DNA from: a virus
Virus record (IMG/VR): IMGVR_UViG_3300042934_000548
Span: 1 to 40,140 of that record
DNA: 40,140 bases
Strand: one strand, 5' to 3'
The notes under the pieces are model-generated. The model ran no database searches. It saw nothing but the letters and a program-made list of their open reading frames with translations, and was not told the DNA's origin. The position numbers and the translations under genes are program-made. Positions 1-6,027 of the stretch are shown here, piece by piece. The number at the start of each line of letters is the position of its first letter. Position 1 is the stretch's first letter.

Positions 1-24
1 CTTCACGGACGCAAGTGGTGCCAT
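1..24 (-). CDS. 5' part of edge-spanning small gene
   Basis: Reading leftwards on the reverse strand, an ATG at 24-22 opens eight codons (MAPLASVK) that run off the left edge. If the window is circular they join in frame with the reverse ORF entering at 40140 and ending at 39975, giving a 63-residue protein. The ATG lies 10 bases after the stop of the reverse ribbon-helix-helix gene, as expected for the second gene of that operon. The ribosome binding site is poor. Joining the two ends is my inference from the sequence; the function is unknown. Confidence 0.45.
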
Positions 25-34
25 GCCCGGGACT

Positions 35-214
35 TTACACGCCCGTGTCGTCGTCCTCGTCGTCTGGTTCATCGGCGATGTAGTCGAGCATCCACTCGTT
101 CACCAGTGCCGAGAGGGAGGGATACCCCTCACGCTTCGCTTTCGCGCTGGCCTTCGCGCGCACCCACTTCGGAATCCGGAACGTCGCGTTCGGCGTCTTC
201 GGCTGGTTCGGCAC
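35..214 (-). CDS. Ribbon-helix-helix-like small DNA-binding protein
   Basis: A 59-residue protein from a GTG start. The N-terminal stretch NATFRIPKWVRAKASAKAKR has the look of the short beta-strand and first helix of Arc/CopG-type ribbon-helix-helix repressors. It is followed by a second helix (SLSALVNEWMLDYIAD) and an acidic tail (PDDEDDDTG). Such proteins bind operators as dimers. It heads a reverse operon diverging from the gene at 273, so autoregulation of the 215-272 intergenic region is plausible. I prefer the GTG at 214 because the upstream extension to an ATG at 388 translates the antisense of the forward gene and adds Arg/Ser-rich sequence without domain character. A GGGA four bases upstream is a weak ribosome site. 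Confidence 0.6.
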   Translation of the reverse strand: MPNQPKTPNATFRIPKWVRAKASAKAKREGYPSLSALVNEWMLDYIADEPDDEDDDTGV

Positions 215-241
215 TGTCCCATGGTGGCACCCGGCCTGTCG

Positions 242-256
242 AGGTGGATTGCACCC
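242..256. repeat. 15-bp inverted repeat, copy 1
   Basis: AGGTGGATTGCACCC here is the exact reverse complement of GGGTGCAATCCACCT at 1043-1057. This copy sits between the divergent starts at 214 (reverse) and 273 (forward). A shared operator or promoter element is the simplest reading; no protein partner can be named from sequence. Confidence 0.6.
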
Positions 257-272
257 GTGGTACCGTCCAGCC

Positions 273-455
273 ATGAGCGACCCGATGGGCGAGCTCGATC
301 CCGAGATCCTGGCCCGTGCACTTGCGAAGGCTGCGGAGCGTGGTGAACGCCTGGAAGACGTGATCGAACGCCGGATGCGCGAGTACATCAGCGAGGGGAA
401 TCCCCCGCTGTCGGCGGGGACTCGTACCGTTGAAAGCCCCCCGCACCTGCGCTAA
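273..455 (+). CDS. Small hypothetical protein, possibly regulatory
   Basis: A 60-residue protein that starts MSDPMGELDPEILARALAKA and continues with a charged helical segment (GERLEDVIERRMREYIS). This resembles the helices of small ribbon-helix-helix or antitoxin-like proteins, though no strand motif is clear. It is divergent from the reverse ribbon-helix-helix gene. No good Shine-Dalgarno precedes the ATG; TACCGT lies six bases upstream, which would suit a leaderless transcript. An in-frame ATG at 249 would overlap the 15-bp repeat and is less likely. Whether it is a toxin-antitoxin partner is unknown. Confidence 0.5.
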   Translation: MSDPMGELDPEILARALAKAAERGERLEDVIERRMREYISEGNPPLSAGTRTVESPPHLR

Positions 456-492
456 CAGGCCGGGGGATGACCGAACTGTAGAGGAGTTCGAT

Positions 493-960
493 ATGAGCGA
501 TGGTAGACGCCCCGGTCGGGCGAGGCGCACTCTCGCCGAACTGCTGGACCTCCGTGGTTGGGAGGTCACCGCCACTGGCTGCTGGGAGTTCAAGGGCCAT
601 CGCACCCCGCTGGGATACGGCCGGGTGAACAACGTGTACACGCACAGGATCGCCTATGAGCGGGAGTTCGGACCAATCCCTGAGGGGTTGGTGGTCTGCC
701 ACCGATGCGACAACCCGCCCTGCTGTCGACCCGACCACCTGTTCGCCGGCACTGTCGCCGAGAACAACGCCGATGCGGGGACCAAGGGTCGGAAGGGTGG
801 TGAGGCATCCGGCATGGCCGTCCTCACAACCGCCGATGTGCTCGAGATCCGGAGGCGCTCGGCGACGGGTGAGAGCCGGGCATCAGTCGCGAGAGCGTTC
901 GGAGTAAGCAGCCCGACCGTAACCCGGATCGTTCAGCGAAAGACCTGGACTCGGGTATAG
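493..960 (+). CDS. HNH endonuclease with C-terminal helix-turn-helix
   Basis: A 155-residue protein preceded by GAGGAG at a good distance. Residues 29-100 form a phage/homing-type HNH_3 nuclease: CWEF strand, THRIAYE segment, then the metal finger VVCHRCDNPPCCRPDHL (His70, His82, Cys69/72/77/78). Residues 108-150 form a separate helix-turn-helix (SRASVARAFGVSSPTVTRI), which probably guides binding. Free-standing HNH nucleases of this type cut or nick DNA and often spread as homing endonucleases. It stands apart from terminase genes, so a packaging role is less likely. It precedes a perfect 20-bp palindrome. Confidence 0.85.
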   Translation: MSDGRRPGRARRTLAELLDLRGWEVTATGCWEFKGHRTPLGYGRVNNVYTHRIAYEREFGPIPEGLVVCHRCDNPPCCRPDHLFAGTVAENNADAGTKGRKGGEASGMAVLTTADVLEIRRRSATGESRASVARAFGVSSPTVTRIVQRKTWTRV

Positions 961-979
961 CAACCTCTCTAGCGAGTCG

Positions 980-999
980 TGTCCCCCATATGGGGGACA
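980..999. promoter_or_regulatory. Perfect 20-bp palindrome, operator or terminator
   Basis: TGTCCCCCATATGGGGGACA is fully self-complementary with no loop, 19 bases after the HNH stop. As RNA it would be an awkward loopless hairpin, and no T-run follows, so a dimer-binding operator is more likely than an intrinsic terminator. The core CCCCAT also occurs in the switch operator at 1651-1665. Confidence 0.5.
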
Positions 1000-1042
1000 G
1001 GAGGGGAGCCTTTACCGGATCGTTAGGTGTCGCTGAGGGAAT

Positions 1043-1057
1043 GGGTGCAATCCACCT
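1043..1057. repeat. 15-bp inverted repeat, copy 2
   Basis: GGGTGCAATCCACCT, the reverse complement of 242-256. It is followed at once by a short hairpin-like inverted repeat (1059-1075) and a TAGATT hexamer at 1081, identical to the -10 of the switch promoter at 1666. No good -35 sits 17 bases before that TAGATT. Confidence 0.55.
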
Positions 1058-1058
1058 G

Positions 1059-1075
1059 GCCCAGTGTCCCTGGGC
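1059..1075. repeat. Short inverted repeat GCCCAG-N5-CTGGGC
   Basis: Perfect six-base arms around TGTCC. It lies directly beside the 15-bp repeat copy, in the 220-base gap between the HNH gene and the small gene at 1181. It may be part of a composite operator. Confidence 0.4.
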
Positions 1076-1180
1076 TGGGTTAGATTCCTCTCATCCGTCA
1101 CCCTCCCGGCCCCCGAGGCGAACGGCTACAGGCAGCCACCATCCGCCCCCTCGCCTTCCCAGAGAGCATCGTCACCCCCC

Positions 1181-1372
1181 ATGACCGACACCACACTCAT
1201 GCCTGTACCGACAGCGTCCACCGGTTGCGAGCAATCGTGCCCCTTCGCCACATCCTGCCCGTTCATGCGCTGGGGCCAGCAGTGCCCGGAGGTGCGTGAG
1301 GTCGAGGCGGAATGCGTCGAGGCCGGCGTCAACCTGTGGGACGTGCTGCGCGCAGGGCGTCACGCACGATGA
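1181..1372 (+). CDS. Small Cys-rich hypothetical protein
   Basis: A 63-residue protein from ATG 1181. The middle carries CEQSCPFATSCPFMRWGQQC and a further Cys, an arrangement suggestive of metal or iron-sulphur binding but not a family I recognise. Its 3' end overlaps the 3' end of the reverse HTH gene by 44 bases (convergent). The ribosome site is weak, so the start is uncertain; the ORF stays open upstream to 1064, but that part crosses the repeats and is Pro/Ser-rich. Confidence 0.5.
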   Translation: MTDTTLMPVPTASTGCEQSCPFATSCPFMRWGQQCPEVREVEAECVEAGVNLWDVLRAGRHAR

Positions 1373-1607
1373 CCAGATCGTCGAACGTGACCCCGAGCGC
1401 ATTGCAGTAGGCCAGCAGGTCCGAGACCTTCCAGTTCGTCTTCCCGCTCAGGTGGTCCCGCACGCGGTCGTACGGGAGGCCAGCGGCGAGGGCGAAGCCC
1501 TTCACGCCCTTGGCGCCATACCTGTTGCTGATGACCGCGTTGATGGCTTCGCGGAGCTCGTCGTCCGTGGGCATCTCCGACACGGCATTCAGTGTATGGG
1601 CGCTCAT
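1329..1607 (-). CDS. Putative immunity repressor, HTH protein
   Basis: A 92-residue protein. Residues 18-80 look like a compact XRE/Cro-type helix-turn-helix: GVKGFALAAGLPYDRVRDHL followed by SGKTNWKVSDLLAYCNALG, where the SGKTN turn and the final helix are typical. Divergent from a second HTH gene at 1678 across 70 bases that hold operator-like repeats, it occupies the position of a phage repressor in a CI/Cro switch. It lacks a C-terminal dimerisation or peptidase domain, so it would be a minimal repressor. The role is inferred from layout; an ATG 33 bases inside is an alternative start. Confidence 0.7.
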   Translation of the reverse strand: MSAHTLNAVSEMPTDDELREAINAVISNRYGAKGVKGFALAAGLPYDRVRDHLSGKTNWKVSDLLAYCNALGVTFDDLVIVRDALRAARPTG

Positions 1608-1642
1608 GTCGCCACAGAGGCATTGAACTGAGAATCTGATAC

Positions 1643-1671
1643 TTGCGATTGGGAAAGTTCCCCATTAGATT
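1643..1671 (+). promoter_or_regulatory. Promoter of the Cro-like gene
   Basis: TTGCGA (1643-1648), a 17-base spacer and TAGATT (1666-1671) form a near-consensus vegetative promoter. Six bases separate TAGATT from the ATG at 1678, the geometry of a leaderless actinobacterial transcript starting at the A of ATG. No Shine-Dalgarno is present, which agrees. Confidence 0.75.
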
Positions 1672-1676
1672 GGGAA
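1647..1676. promoter_or_regulatory. Operator-like half-sites in the switch region
   Basis: GATTGGGAA occurs twice in direct repeat (1647-1655 and 1668-1676), 21 bases apart, that is, two helical turns. The first copy also forms an inverted repeat, GGGAA-AG-TTCCC (1651-1662), lying between the -35 and -10. The second covers the transcription start. A repressor bound here would block the promoter. Confidence 0.65.
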
Positions 1677-1677
1677 C

Positions 1678-1938
1678 ATGCCCACTCGCACCCTCGTCTT
1701 CGCAGACCTCACAGTCGAGGATCTCACCCGCTGCATCAAGCAGTGGCTCGAAGATGACGATCGTTCGACGGCCTGGCTGGCGAAGAAGATCGGCATGGCC
1801 GACAGCACTCTCCGCTTCCAGTTGGATGAGCGCCCCGACCGCCTTCTTGTCGCGAACTGGCTGGCGATCCTCGCGGCACTGGGCCGCACCTGGGACGACG
1901 TCCGTAACGCCCTCGCGTCCGAGGCGGAGGCCGCCTGA
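1678..1938 (+). CDS. Cro-like or excisionase-like HTH protein
   Basis: An 86-residue protein. After an N-terminal strand and helix (LTVEDLTRCIKQWLEDD), RSTAWLAKKIGMADSTLRFQL is a clear helix-turn-helix, followed by helices (NWLAILAALGRTWDDVRNAL) like those of small Cro/XRE proteins. First gene of the rightward early operon, it is expressed from the promoter that ends six bases before its ATG. The divergent partner is the HTH gene at 1607-1329. Role as the lytic-side regulator is inferred from position; direct excisionase function is less likely since no integrase was found. Confidence 0.7.
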   Translation: MPTRTLVFADLTVEDLTRCIKQWLEDDDRSTAWLAKKIGMADSTLRFQLDERPDRLLVANWLAILAALGRTWDDVRNALASEAEAA

Positions 1939-2042
1939 TGCGCGCGCCCACTTTCGAGGAGTGCATGCAGGCGTTCTACGCCGAGTGCGTGCGCTCATGG
2001 CTCGACGAGCACCCTCCCCAGCCGGTCGCCGACGCGGCCTGA
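1938..2042 (+). CDS. Small hypothetical protein, 34 residues
   Basis: ATG overlaps the stop of the previous gene (TGATG), suggesting coupled translation. The product is MRAPTFEECMQAFYAECVRS followed by a Pro/Ala-rich tail. It looks like a single amphipathic helix with two Cys. I recognise no family. Its reality rests on the overlap and on codon use like its neighbours. Confidence 0.5.
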   Translation: MRAPTFEECMQAFYAECVRSWLDEHPPQPVADAA

Positions 2043-2052
2043 CAAACGGAAA

Positions 2053-2076
2053 CGGCGCCCCCTGGCCGGGACGCCG
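2053..2076 (+). terminator. GC-rich hairpin without U-tract (leader 1)
   Basis: CGGCGCCCC / GGGACGCCG arms (8 of 9 pairs) around a six-base loop, between the genes ending at 2042 and starting at 2101. No T-run follows. The next bases CCGCTCCT and an AGAGAAAGG ribosome site recur after the hairpin at 5952-5984. It may be a weak terminator, processing site or attenuator. Confidence 0.45.
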
Positions 2077-2100
2077 CTCCTCAAGAGAAAGGCACCGAAG

Positions 2101-2394
2101 ATGCCCACCACAACAGTATCGGATGCGGTGAACACCACCGCTGTGGACTTGCTGTCTGCCGCGCACGGGAAGGGTCAGGTCGCGCACTGGTTCCTCACCG
2201 CGAACACGGACCGCGACCCGGCGAAGGCCGTCGAGTGGATCGACAAGGCCATCGGCGACCTGCGGTCCGCGAAGGACGCGATCACGACCGGTGAGCCGCG
2301 CGAGCTTCGCCGGCCCGCGCAGGTCACGGAGTCGATCGAATCGTTCGCCGAGCGCGTGGGCGTCTCGGTGTTCCAGATCGGGGCTGACCTGTGA
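2101..2394 (+). CDS. Hypothetical early protein
   Basis: A 97-residue protein with the ribosome site AGAAAGG upstream of ATG 2101. Mostly helical, with AVEWIDKAIGDLRSAKDAI and SIESFAERVGVSVFQ segments; no known motif. It opens the first block of overlapping early genes (2101-5940) leading to the recombination pair YqaJ/RecT. Its stop overlaps the next start by four bases. Function unknown. Confidence 0.75.
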   Translation: MPTTTVSDAVNTTAVDLLSAAHGKGQVAHWFLTANTDRDPAKAVEWIDKAIGDLRSAKDAITTGEPRELRRPAQVTESIESFAERVGVSVFQIGADL

Positions 2395-2738
2395 GCATCA
2401 TCGAGGTTCCGCTGCCGAAGCAGACTCGCGGCGGGGACGTGAAGAACCCTCCCCATGGCCCCGTCCCCGCCGTGACCCACGTCGCCAACCGTGTGCCCGT
2501 GCTTGGGCTGATGTGGGAGGCGCATGTCGTGGAGGTGCAGGCGAAGCTGCACCGTCATGGCATCGAGCGCACCGACCAGCAGGTCGACCACGCCATCCAG
2601 GCCGCCCGGGAGTCGGCGCATTCCGACGACGGGGTGTGGCCGAACATCGACACCGGTTACGGCTGGTGGCTCGTTCTCCCCCGTGTCGCTGACTTCCTCG
2701 ACGTCGACTACGACCTGATCGTCGAGGTCGCGTCGTGA
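2391..2738 (+). CDS. Hypothetical early protein
   Basis: A 115-residue protein from GTG (GTGA overlap with the previous stop). A basic Pro-rich N-terminus is followed by a helical segment (HVVEVQAKLHRHGIERTDQQ) and a hydrophobic/aromatic stretch GYGWWLVLPRVADFLDVDYD. No catalytic pattern was recognised. Overlap at both ends implies co-translation with its neighbours. Confidence 0.75.
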   Translation: MSIIEVPLPKQTRGGDVKNPPHGPVPAVTHVANRVPVLGLMWEAHVVEVQAKLHRHGIERTDQQVDHAIQAARESAHSDDGVWPNIDTGYGWWLVLPRVADFLDVDYDLIVEVAS

Positions 2739-3040
2739 GCGCGCGCATCGACCACGCCGCCGAGGCGACGGCATGCGAAGAGGCTGGCCTGTCCGTCATG
2801 CGGAAACACGAGATGGCCCCGCACATGGAAGCCGTGATGCAGTTCGACCTCGCCCGACTGCACGCGCAACTCGCGCTCGTCGAGCAGCAGCGCATCGCGA
2901 ACCTGATCTCCTACTGGCAACTCCACACACCGCGGTCCGCTGAGGAGTCGTTCGAGCACCGGCACATCGAGGTCAGCCAGATCGACATCGTCGGCGACCG
3001 GAGTATCGACTCCCTCGTCCGAGAGGGTCTGGGGCTGTGA
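2735..3040 (+). CDS. Hypothetical early protein
   Basis: A 101-residue protein from GTG, overlapping the previous stop by four bases. Largely alpha-helical, with a potential coiled-coil (MQFDLARLHAQLALVEQQRI). A short acidic C-terminal portion follows. No family recognised. The preceding gene and the 39-residue gene that follows are co-translated, so it probably belongs to the same early accessory set. Confidence 0.7.
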   Translation: MSARIDHAAEATACEEAGLSVMRKHEMAPHMEAVMQFDLARLHAQLALVEQQRIANLISYWQLHTPRSAEESFEHRHIEVSQIDIVGDRSIDSLVREGLGL

Positions 3041-3156
3041 GCCCGGCACAGGCGGATCACGACGCTCTCATGGCGATCGAGGCGGAGGAGCGCGCCGCGA
3101 TGGTCTACGGCGTGGACGGCTCTTCCGACCTCACCGACGAGGAGCGGAACCGATGA
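3037..3156 (+). CDS. Small hypothetical protein, 39 residues
   Basis: GTG overlaps the previous stop (GTGA), and its TGA overlaps the next ATG (ATGA). The product, MSPAQADHDALMAIEAEERA and onward, is acidic and helical. Being locked between two overlapping genes in a strictly overlapping operon is the main support for it being real. Confidence 0.6.
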   Translation: MSPAQADHDALMAIEAEERAAMVYGVDGSSDLTDEERNR

Positions 3157-3389
3157 AGCTCCACAACGTCCGCGCCACGACCTTCCGACACGGGCACCTC
3201 GTGCGCCCCACACCGGTCCGCGACCTCAAGCCAGGCGACCGGGTGCTCCGCACCAAGGGCGGAGTCAGCACCATCGCCAACGTCTACACGAACGCCGGCG
3301 AACACACCCGCGTCACCGCAGGCGGCGAGAAGCGCTGGGTGCGATCTGACTTCGTCGCGTTCGTGGTCGTCGGCGGGAGGGCGGACTGA
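3153..3389 (+). CDS. Hypothetical SH3-like small protein
   Basis: A 78-residue protein. The stretch DLKPGDRVLRTKGGVSTIAN, followed by alternating strands (EHTRVTAGGEKRWVRSDFVA), suggests a small all-beta SH3-like barrel. This kind of fold binds nucleic acid or protein. Starts with an ATGA overlap and ends in a TGATG overlap with a membrane protein gene. Specific function unknown. Confidence 0.7.
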   Translation: MKLHNVRATTFRHGHLVRPTPVRDLKPGDRVLRTKGGVSTIANVYTNAGEHTRVTAGGEKRWVRSDFVAFVVVGGRAD

Positions 3390-3535
3390 TGCCTGTCGCA
3401 CGCATCGCGATCGCCGCGCTCCTGCTGCCCTTCGGCCTCTCGAAGCACAACGGCGCGACAGCCGCCGGCGTCGCCCTCATCGTCATCGCGATCGTCCTCA
3501 CGGTCGCCGCATCCCCCACCTGGAGCAAGAAATGA
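3389..3535 (+). CDS. Small membrane protein, two hydrophobic segments
   Basis: A 48-residue ORF whose ATG overlaps the previous stop by one base. Two hydrophobic stretches (ARIAIAALLLPFGL and GVALIVIAIVLTVAA) are separated by SKHNGAT, so it should be a small inner-membrane hairpin protein. Its place amid early genes argues against a holin; superinfection exclusion or host takeover are possibilities without evidence. Confidence 0.6.
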   Translation: MPVARIAIAALLLPFGLSKHNGATAAGVALIVIAIVLTVAASPTWSKK

Positions 3536-3813
3536 CCAGCGAAGAACTCAGCAGCCTCGCCGCTGCCAGCAAGGCCGCATACGTCGACTACACGAACGCC
3601 GCGTTCGCCGTCGCACAGATGGTCGACATGGGCCAGACCACCGAGCGCGTCCTCCCCGAATACCGCGAGGCACGGGAGGCGTGGCAGAAGGCATCCAGCC
3701 TGCACCTCGCCGCGTACGAGGAGTGGCGGGTCGGAGCGGAGCGCATCCGCATCGCACTCACCGAGGCCGTGTCGGTCGACGCGGTGCGCGAGGAGACGGG
3801 GGCGAAGCTGTGA
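3532..3813 (+). CDS. Hypothetical helical early protein
   Basis: A 93-residue, Ala/Glu-rich, strongly helical protein (EELSSLAAASKAAYVDYTNA, then REAREAWQKASSLHLAAYEE). Directly upstream of and overlapping the exonuclease gene by four bases (GTGA), so it may be co-regulated with or assist recombination. No domain recognised; coiled-coil interaction is likely. Confidence 0.7.
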   Translation: MTSEELSSLAAASKAAYVDYTNAAFAVAQMVDMGQTTERVLPEYREAREAWQKASSLHLAAYEEWRVGAERIRIALTEAVSVDAVREETGAKL

Positions 3814-4754
3814 CCGGATACACCGTCGTCAACGTCAAGCCCGACACCCCCGAGTGGGAGCGCGAGCGCCGCAAGTCCGTGGGCGCGTCCGAGGTCGCCG
3901 CCGTCATGGGCCTCTCGTCGTACGGCAACACCCCCCTAGACGTGTACAAGCACAAGCTCGGTGTGGACCGCCCGTTCGATCCGCTGCTCGGCTGGATCGG
4001 GCACCAGTCGGAACCGATCATCGAAGCCTGGGTGCACGAGTTCTCGGGCATCGACGTGGAACTCACCCCGGGCTTCATGGCCCGCTCGGTCGACCACCCG
4101 TACCTGCACGCGTCGTTCGACCGTGTGTCGGCCCGCCCGTTCTGCACGTGGCAGTTCAAGACCGCGCACCACTACGCCGGGCACCACTGGGACGAGGGCA
4201 TCCCCACCGACATCCGCGTGCAGGTGCAGGCGGAAATGGCTGTCGCCGGCACCCCGCGCGCTGCCGTCGTCGTGTGGATCGGGGGCCGCGAGTTCCGGCT
4301 GTTCTGGGAGCCGCGTGACGACCGGTTCATCAACGAGCACCTGTACCCGACACTGCAGCAGTTCTGGGACGGGAACGTCCGAGCCCACGTGCCCCCGGAG
4401 CCTGGCTCGCTGGCGGAGCTCAACGAGGTGTACATCACCCAGTCCGTGGAGATCGAGGGGTCGGAGACGATCCTCGAGGCGGTCGAACGGCGCGCGGTCC
4501 TCCTGTCGGACATCGAGTCTCAGCAGGAGGAGGCCGACGCGCTGAAGCTCGCGATCGGCAACTACATGGGCACCGCCGACACCCTCACCGTGAACGGCCG
4601 GAAGGTCCTCACGTTCAAGACGCAGAAGGGCCGCCAGTCGTTCGACGCCGCCGCCTTGAAGCGCGACCACCCCGACATCGCCCTCGCGTACACCAGCCAG
4701 GGCAGCCCGTTCCGTGTCATGCGGACCGTCAAGCCCAAGGAGACGCAGAAGTGA
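3810..4754 (+). CDS. YqaJ-family (lambda-type) recombination exonuclease
   Basis: A 314-residue PD-(D/E)XK nuclease expected to resect double-stranded DNA 5' to 3' and hand the single strand to RecT, encoded next. Visible family marks: GASEVAAVMGLSSYGNTPLDV (25-45), GHQSEPIIEAWV with Glu72, HASFDR with Asp104, and WQFKT with Gln115-X-Lys117, then VQAEMAV. In lambda exonuclease the acidic/Lys motif is Asp-(10)-Glu-X-Lys; here the middle residue is Gln. GTG start overlaps the previous stop. The C-terminal third is helical and charged, then has a beta segment (TLTVNGRKVLTFKT). Confidence 0.88.
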   Translation: MTGYTVVNVKPDTPEWERERRKSVGASEVAAVMGLSSYGNTPLDVYKHKLGVDRPFDPLLGWIGHQSEPIIEAWVHEFSGIDVELTPGFMARSVDHPYLHASFDRVSARPFCTWQFKTAHHYAGHHWDEGIPTDIRVQVQAEMAVAGTPRAAVVVWIGGREFRLFWEPRDDRFINEHLYPTLQQFWDGNVRAHVPPEPGSLAELNEVYITQSVEIEGSETILEAVERRAVLLSDIESQQEEADALKLAIGNYMGTADTLTVNGRKVLTFKTQKGRQSFDAAALKRDHPDIALAYTSQGSPFRVMRTVKPKETQK

Positions 4755-5560
4755 CCGACCTCAGCCAGGCCGCCGTCGCGGCCAAGAAGAACCCGACGAT
4801 GAAGGATCTCGTCGAGGCGCAGCTGCCCGCGATCGAACGGCAGTTGGGCGGGGCGATGAACTCCGAGGCGTTCGTCCGCGCGGTGCTGTCGGAGATCGGG
4901 AAGTCCCCCGACCTGATGATGGCCGACCCGAAGACGCTCCTCGGCGGCGTGATGCTCGCCGCGCAGCTGCGCCTCGAGATCGGGTCCGGGCTCGGCGAGT
5001 TCTACCTCACCCCTCGGAAGGACCACGGCCGGCAGATCTGCCTCCCGATCATCGGCTACCAGGGCTTCATCAAGCTCGCCCTGCGGTCCGAGTTCGTGCT
5101 CAACGTGCAGGCGTTCCTCGTCCGCGACGGTGACCAGTTCTCGTACGGCGCGAACGCCGAGCGGGGCATGTTCTACGACTGGGTGCCTCAGGACTTCGAG
5201 GAGACCCGTCCCTGGAAGGGCGTCGTCGCGACGGCACGGATGCGGTCGGGCGGCACGACGTGGGTGTACCTCACCCGCACGCAGGTGATGGACCGGCGCC
5301 CGTCGTACTGGAACTCGACCCCGTGGAAGACGAACGAGGACGAGATGGTCAAGAAGACCGCCGTCCGCGCGCTCGCGAAGTTCCTCCCGAAGTCGACCGA
5401 CCTCGGCCGTGCGTTGGAGGCCGACGAGGCGAAGGTGCAGCAGTTGAAGGGGCTCGATGAGGTCGAGGTCACCCGCCTGGACGACGAGCCCGACACCATC
5501 GTCGTCCCCGAGAACCCGCTGCAGCGCACCCCCGAAGAACTCGCCGCGGAGCGTGCGTGA
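4751..5560 (+). CDS. recT: RecT-family single-strand annealing protein
   Basis: A 269-residue protein from GTG, overlapping the exonuclease stop by four bases. RecT marks: MKDLVEAQLPAIERQL near the N-terminus, LGGVMLAAQLRLEIGSGLGE, the nucleic-acid core LPIIGYQGFIKLALRS, and KKTAVRALAKFLPKS. RecT proteins coat and anneal single strands produced by the partner exonuclease, promoting phage recombination, genome circularisation and concatemer formation. The acidic, Pro-rich C-terminal 40 residues are probably disordered. The exonuclease-RecT order is the standard pair in siphoviruses of actinobacteria and firmicutes. Confidence 0.92.
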   Translation: MTDLSQAAVAAKKNPTMKDLVEAQLPAIERQLGGAMNSEAFVRAVLSEIGKSPDLMMADPKTLLGGVMLAAQLRLEIGSGLGEFYLTPRKDHGRQICLPIIGYQGFIKLALRSEFVLNVQAFLVRDGDQFSYGANAERGMFYDWVPQDFEETRPWKGVVATARMRSGGTTWVYLTRTQVMDRRPSYWNSTPWKTNEDEMVKKTAVRALAKFLPKSTDLGRALEADEAKVQQLKGLDEVEVTRLDDEPDTIVVPENPLQRTPEELAAERA

Positions 5561-5940
5561 TGCCGACGATCGAGATCCCCCGATTCTGGGTGTTCCGGAT
5601 GCCGTGCGGCTGCGTGTACGGGTCGCTGGTCGCGGACCAGCGGTTCCCCGGCATGCCCGACGGTCAGGTCATCGCGACTGCCGAGCACGCGTGGTCCGAC
5701 TTCTACGAGGGCCGGAAGCGCGAACGCGAGAAGGCGAAGAAGGCGGGCCGTCAGGTCACTCCCGAGAACGACCTTCCGCCGATCGAGGCATGGGCACACA
5801 AGACGTACGTCGATGGCGTCTGCTCAGTCCACGGCCCATCGCCAGTGGCGGAGACCGCCGCAACGACGCGGGGCCCCGCCGCTTCCCGCGAGGAGTTCCA
5901 ATCGGCGCTCGACCACGCGATGGAGGCCCTCACAGGCTGA
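5560..5940 (+). CDS. Hypothetical early protein
   Basis: A 126-residue protein; ATG shares one base with the RecT stop (a GTG three bases earlier is also possible). N-terminal beta-rich segment FWVFRMPCGCVYGS, a basic middle (GRKREREKAKKAGRQ), and a Ser/Ala-rich helical tail. The paired Cys-Gly-Cys and a later Cys-X2-His could bind metal. Last gene of the first overlapping block; a strong hairpin follows 11 bases downstream. Function unknown. Confidence 0.7.
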   Translation: MPTIEIPRFWVFRMPCGCVYGSLVADQRFPGMPDGQVIATAEHAWSDFYEGRKREREKAKKAGRQVTPENDLPPIEAWAHKTYVDGVCSVHGPSPVAETAATTRGPAASREEFQSALDHAMEALTG

Positions 5941-5951
5941 CCACTCAGACC

Positions 5952-5984
5952 GGGGACGGTCCGGATTCCGGCCGGACCGTCCCC
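5952..5984 (+). terminator. Strong 13-bp hairpin without U-tract (leader 2)
   Basis: GGGGACGGTCCGG and its exact complement flank a seven-base loop. No T-run follows, but it separates two blocks of overlapping genes. Downstream CCGCTCCT plus AGAGAAGG matches the sequence after the hairpin at 2053. A partial terminator, transcript-processing site or attenuator is likely. Confidence 0.6.
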
Positions 5985-6027
5985 TCCACACCGAATCGAC
6001 TCCCGCTCCTGGCAGAGAAGGACACGA

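Noticed and set aside
249-388. Longer starts for the small genes at 214 (reverse, to 388) and 273 (forward, to 249)
   Set aside because: Each extension would run into the divergent neighbour or the 15-bp repeat and adds no domain.
1360-2187. 275-residue reverse ORF across the switch region
   Set aside because: It runs antisense to two well-supported HTH genes and their promoter, and the translation is Arg-rich without domain character; a shadow of high GC.
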